The notes under the pieces were generated by a model. The model made no database searches. It was not told the DNA's origin and was given only the letters and a program-made list of their open reading frames with translations. Below, piece by piece: positions 48,645 through 52,150 of a stretch of DNA of 52,150 bases. Both the position numbers and the translations under genes were made by a program. Location: positions 444,420-496,569 of the forward strand of contig JBNGIQ010009464.1 in NCBI GenBank assembly GCA_049999765.1, written 5' to 3'. Each line of letters begins with the position of its first letter. The stretch's first letter is position 1. This stretch comes from Phaeoceros laevis (lineage: Eukaryota; Anthocerotophyta; Anthocerotopsida; Notothyladales).

Positions 48645-49115
48645 TATAGTCGACCCTCTTTATATGGCGTGGAGATATATGGTTCTGGGCAGTTAAGGCA
48701 GCGCCATTCCCAAAGCGTACGGCCCACTACCCACTACCTACCCATCCATCCCCATGCCTATGCCTCCCACCCCCTCATACGTATGCCCCCGCATGGGCTG
48801 CATCTCGCATCCCTATGCTCAGGCCCCCGCGGCCGCATGCCCATGGCCCCAAGGGGCCATGAGCACTGGGCAGGGGCATTTTTCGAAGGGCCAGGGCATG
48901 GTGGCCGAGACTTGGGGTATAGCGGGAGTTGGAGCATGGCCATGCCCCGCCACTATGAGGCATGCGCTGCCATGGCCAAGCAACATCATAAGGTCATACA
49001 TGGGCATGGCGGGAGAGGTGGGCCGTACGCGTTGGGAAGGGCGCTGCCTTAACTGCCCGGAAGGATATATCTCTACGCCTTTATTTGTCCCCTCTTTAAG
49101 TGAAATTCCTCTGTA
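48645..49115. mobile_element. MITE with TA flanks (mariner/pogo-like)
   Basis: Inverted arms lie at about 48667-48727 and 49020-49080. They share gagatatat, gggcagttaaggcagcgcc, ttccca and gcgtacggcccac. The outer ends read TATAGTCGACCCTC on the left and TACAGAGG (reverse complement) on the right, each starting with TA, the target site of the Tc1/mariner superfamily. The interior is GC-rich, has no transposase and contains a 9-bp-arm hairpin, catggcccc-aa-ggggccatg, at 48842-48861. It shares the word gcatgcccatggcc with the foldback element at 26.7-27.2 kb. Confidence 0.65.
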
Positions 49116-49269
49116 TTGGTTACCGGGCTGGCTACTCTGCATTAGGAACGCTTGTAAGTGTTATTTGTTATTTGTTACTCAAATTCAAAACCCATATGTA
49201 GAAATGTACCCCTATAAATGTTACTATAGATAATTGTAAGGGGAATAACTAGTGGACGAGTATCCTATA

Positions 49270-49545
49270 TTATAAAAAAATAGAGAGAGTGTGTGTTTGT
49301 GTGTGACATGCTCTCTCTATATGTTGTAGGGGGCTGTAACATGCTCTCACTTCAATCCCATGCGAAGGACATGGGGATATGCGTGTTGCGCACGCGCGAG
49401 GGAGCGTGAGCGCCCCCGTGGGCGCGCTAGTGCGAGAGGGAGAGGGAACGTGCGCGCGCGGTAACATAAGGTCGGAGACAAGGATTGAACCCACAACCTG
49501 CCAATTCCATTGGTAAACACCACCGGATGACCCACTCCATTTCAT
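49270..49545 (-). mobile_element. tRNA-derived SINE-like unit
   Basis: On the minus strand the unit begins near GTGGGTCATCCGGTGGTG and carries a Pol III B-box-like GGGTTCAATCC about 40 bp in. A GC-rich body follows, ending with a CACACTCTCTC-type tract and a T run. The head resembles a degenerate tRNA. No target-site duplication was found by eye. Confidence 0.35.
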
Positions 49546-49680
49546 TACATTTAGTGGTTCAAATCGCTTATATCCTTTGAATTCTAACAGTTTACGGGTT
49601 TATGGGAATGGGATGCTTGGCATGGATGGATGGGGATGGATGCGATGGAGGGACGGGCGATTGCCATCGAATTTGACGGG

Positions 49681-49742
49681 CCATATACTAGTAACTACTA
49701 AAATATTGTGGCCATATACTAGTAACTACTAAAATATTGTGG
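49681..49742 (+). repeat. Tandem 31-bp duplication
   Basis: The unit ccatatactagtaactacta plus aaatattgtgg occurs twice in direct succession with no visible mismatch. Confidence 0.9.
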
Positions 49743-49816
49743 ATTTACTGGACTTAGGTCACCTAGGGTAGTCTGGGGAAGTCCGGAGCAGAGCCACATG
49801 CTTGAAGGTCACATTG

Positions 49817-50115
49817 TGTGAAATGCATGGCCCTCACGCTAATGACGCCTCTATACTCTATAGCAGCAAATGATGGGCCTGGTGATGATGAGGAGGCAAC
49901 CATGTATAAGGCCTCCCGTAACTTATCAAGATTTAATTGCTGCAATTGAGTGTGTAGACTTGTGTGTGAAATGCATGGCCCTCACGCTACGGACGCCTCT
50001 ACAGCAGCAAATGATGGGCCTAGTGAGGTGATGATGAGGATGCAACCATGTGTAAGGCCCACCGTAACTTATCAAGCTTTAATTGCTGCAATTGAGTGTG
50101 TGGACTTGTATTTGA
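49817..50115 (+). repeat. Tandem duplication of about 150 bp, possible transposase remnant
   Basis: Two copies (from about 49,817 and 49,967) share gtgaaatgcatggccctcac, agcagcaaatgatgggcct and gtaacttatcaag, followed by tttaattgctgcaattgagt. In one frame both copies read VTYQ(D/A)LIAAIECVDL. This suggests former coding sequence, perhaps the end of a pogo-type transposase, although the similarity is weak. Confidence 0.65.
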
Positions 50116-50161
50116 TGTGGGAACACTCAAGCTTCTCCGACAATTGGAACGAGCATGTAGC

Positions 50162-50300
50162 TTCATCATTTGTCATCATTTGAAGTTTGCCGTGGTATGA
50201 GTGTAGCTTGATCATTTGTCATCATTTGAAGTTTGCATGGCAAGCTCGTATCACACAGTATTGTACATCATCATTTGTCATCATTTGAAGTTTGCACGGC
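50162..50300 (+). repeat. Three direct repeats around catcatttgtcatcatttgaagttt
   Basis: The phrase catttgtcatcatttgaagt followed by ttgc occurs at about 50164, 50213 and 50272. The last two copies also share ggcaagctcg and atcacacagtatt, so the period is about 50-60 bp. Confidence 0.8.
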
Positions 50301-50419
50301 AAGCTCGAATCACACAGTATTTTACAAGTAGTAGGCCGCTAACATAGTGTTTTACGACTACGTTGGCCCCTAATTGGTTAATTATTGCATTAATGTATAA
50401 TCAATTACTTAAATAATTA

Positions 50420-50518
50420 AGTAAATTTTAAGCGTCGTTACCTCTACTTATTACACCTCTGTAAGTGTTGTTGATTTCACTACTCCCTAGGGGTAACAAA
50501 TAAAGAGGGTCGACTGTA
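50420..50518 (-). mobile_element. Pogo/mariner-like transposon end
   Basis: Read on the minus strand, the end starts TACAGTCGACCCTCTTTATT, then TGTTACCCC, with the TA expected for this superfamily. It matches the left end of the MITE at 48645 (TATAGTCGACCCTCTTTAT) in inverted orientation. It may be the partner end of a larger, decayed element of about 1.9 kb or the end of a separate related copy. Confidence 0.5.
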
Positions 50519-51705
50519 TTGGGGATGGATGGCGCACCCCAACGTACCCGGTCCGCGCCCCTGATCGTTGTGAGTGGGCCCTGCCACCTCACCGGCTCCC
50601 CCGGCCCCGGTTGCCGTCCGTCCATCACTTCGTCCTTCCGTCACTCCCTCATACAACCGTCCACGGCCGCCCAAACGGTATACTGTAAGCCCGATATCGG
50701 TTCGGCACCTCTGTGCCAAACCCCTTATTTTTTTCTACACAACCCGGTTCGGCGGGCAAAAAGGTATTTTTTAAAAATTTGGCGAAGTAAATAATTAACA
50801 ATAAAATATTTCGGCAAATCAACCTTTGTCCCAAACAAAAGGCAACGCACCTGATTTCCTCTGTGGAGTCTCTAAGGTGTGTTTCACCCACTACTACAAC
50901 TACTAGGCACGTATGTAATCAATTTCACGCATCAGTTTGGAAGTAACGCTTTAGCTTTTAGCATTAGGTTCTCTTGGGACGAACGTAACAAATATACATG
51001 TGCGTTCTTGACTTAAACTAATGTATGTTCTTGGCGACGTGCCTCTCCTTAGACTGAAAGCCTCAAAGCCATCACTCTCATTTTCACTCATAAAGTGCAC
51101 ATGCTTTTTTCCAGTCGAGATTTCTTCTTGTCCAGATTTGCCTGCAATGGCACTTCCCCAGCACACTCTGCAGCCACAAATCACAACCATGTTTCACAGA
51201 GTTAGTGAGAAGGAGGGCAGGGCAAATCTGGTAAAGGATGCTGTAAGTTCATTTGGCCACTCAACACACAAATGCACCAAAGCATAAAAGACTTCTAGGG
51301 CGTCCTAGAAAACCGATGAGAGCGTCAAGGGGTCTTGTACAGCGACGCTGCAGACTGCACAGCTGCGCAGCGATTCCCGCAGGTAGACGTGATGCCGTTA
51401 CAATGGCGTCACCCAAGGTAGTGCAAATGAGCGTGCAGTTTGCACTGCGATGCTATCCCCGCCACTCGAACTGCATCGCATAGATAGGATGGATGTAGCA
51501 TTCGGCATGTCATAAGATTACCATCGGTATATCATGATATTCGACGAATGGTACAACATCCATACATGGATGGTATAGCAATCATACATGAGCGGTATAA
51601 TATCCACACATGGTCACATCCATGTATAGATGAGCATAGCTGCCCGGACTTCCCTCTACATTCCGGACAGACACCTGTACTTCTAGTTCCTATCATAAAC
51701 CCATC

Positions 51706-51770
51706 ATCCTTCCAACTCCCAACATCCTTCCAGCTCCCAACATCCCTCCAACTCCCATCATCCAACCGTT
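51706..51770 (+). repeat. 19-bp minisatellite, about three units
   Basis: Units of ccttccaactcccaacat type repeat three to four times with small changes. Confidence 0.75.
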
Positions 51771-52150
51771 TCATTTTCTCCCCTTATGCCCCTTATACCT
51801 TTTACTTTAGGAGGGTAGACGGTGTGCCCACTTCCATAAACTCAAAGTGGCTGGTTGGTCCTGTAGGACATTTTCATCGGTGCCTTGTTATTACGTTGAT
51901 GTTTTCAAGCATCTTGCTATATATCTAATGGTATATGGTAAATTATTATCCAAGTTTTGGAACGCGCTCAAAAGATCTAACAACAACTCAAGTAGAAAGG
52001 CTGTTTAAGAGACGCCGTGCGACGGCCTCTCAAAAAGCACGCCATCTAGATGCCGTTTCATGGCCTCTCTAAGAGGACGCCATCCAGGCCGGCGGACGGC
52101 GTTACTTGAAGAGCTTTTCTATCTGATTTGTTTTTATATCTCTTTTAAGA

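Larger units (their letters stand above)
48181..52150. other. LEA promoter followed by transposon-derived intergenic DNA
   Basis: After the LEA promoter no gene is supported up to the window edge. The region holds a MITE (48645-49115), a SINE-like unit (49270-49545), several tandem duplications (49681-50300), a pogo-like end (about 50420-50517) and short simple repeats at 51,700-51,770. A frame at 51147-51287 (QPQITTMFHRVSEKEGRANL) vaguely resembles hAT transposase text but is too short to call. At 51,990-52,110 there are imperfect GACGCCGT/ACGGC inverted repeats. Confidence 0.5.

Noticed and set aside
50162-50300. CRISPR-like spaced repeats
   Set aside because: Only three copies with partly similar spacers in a plant nuclear context. 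These are ordinary diverged tandem repeats.

Overview
This is nuclear DNA from a land plant. Genes are split by short GT-AG introns, mostly about 70-200 nt. Several proteins belong to plant lineages: a RETICULATA-related plastid protein, a dirigent protein, a Gnk2/DUF26 secreted protein, P-type and PLS-type PPR proteins, an MHX-like exchanger, an LEA protein and a CxC-rich metallothionein. The compact introns, a decayed PLS-type PPR gene and the unusual metallothionein layout fit an early-diverging land plant (bryophyte, lycophyte or fern grade). That placement is inference and I cannot name a species. All exon maps were made by hand from splice-site consensus, reading-frame continuity and recalled family similarity.

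Layout. Bases 1-7.9 kb are a dense housekeeping block: RETICULATA-related (minus), TAF9 (minus), mitochondrial ribosomal protein mL45 (plus, divergent from TAF9) and a classical SDR dehydrogenase (minus, tail to tail with mL45, 51 bp apart). A repeat-bearing spacer precedes a single-exon P-type PPR gene (11.0-13.2 kb). From 13.2 to 20 kb lie an AT-rich tract, a small Gnk2-like secreted protein, a long degenerate minisatellite and a 100-N assembly gap. From 20 to 26 kb are a three-exon metallothionein, a degenerate gene copy, a PPR pseudogene, an ABCG transporter relic, a plastid DnaJ-type zinc-finger protein, and TRM13 tRNA methyltransferase divergent from it. A foldback transposon (26.7-27.2 kb) precedes an intronless dirigent gene.

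From 29 to 47 kb are an uncharacterised four-exon gene, a large gene joining ankyrin repeats to a MAPKKK-type kinase, a WDR70-type WD40 gene with a GC-AG intron, a piggyBac-like TTAA-flanked element, and an MHX-like cation/proton exchanger. A three-exon LEA gene (47.5-48.2 kb) is followed by 4 kb of transposon debris: a TA-flanked mariner/pogo-like MITE, a tRNA-derived SINE-like unit, tandem duplications and a second pogo-like end.

The genes do not form a pathway. They are independent nuclear genes for plastid, mitochondrial, secretory, vacuolar and nuclear functions. The linkages worth noting are two divergent promoters (TAF9/mL45 and zinc-finger protein/TRM13) and one tightly convergent pair (mL45/SDR). 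The most unusual items are the ankyrin-MAPKKK architecture, the uncharacterised amphipathic-repeat protein, the self-duplicating intron of the zinc-finger gene, and the non-autonomous DNA transposons.
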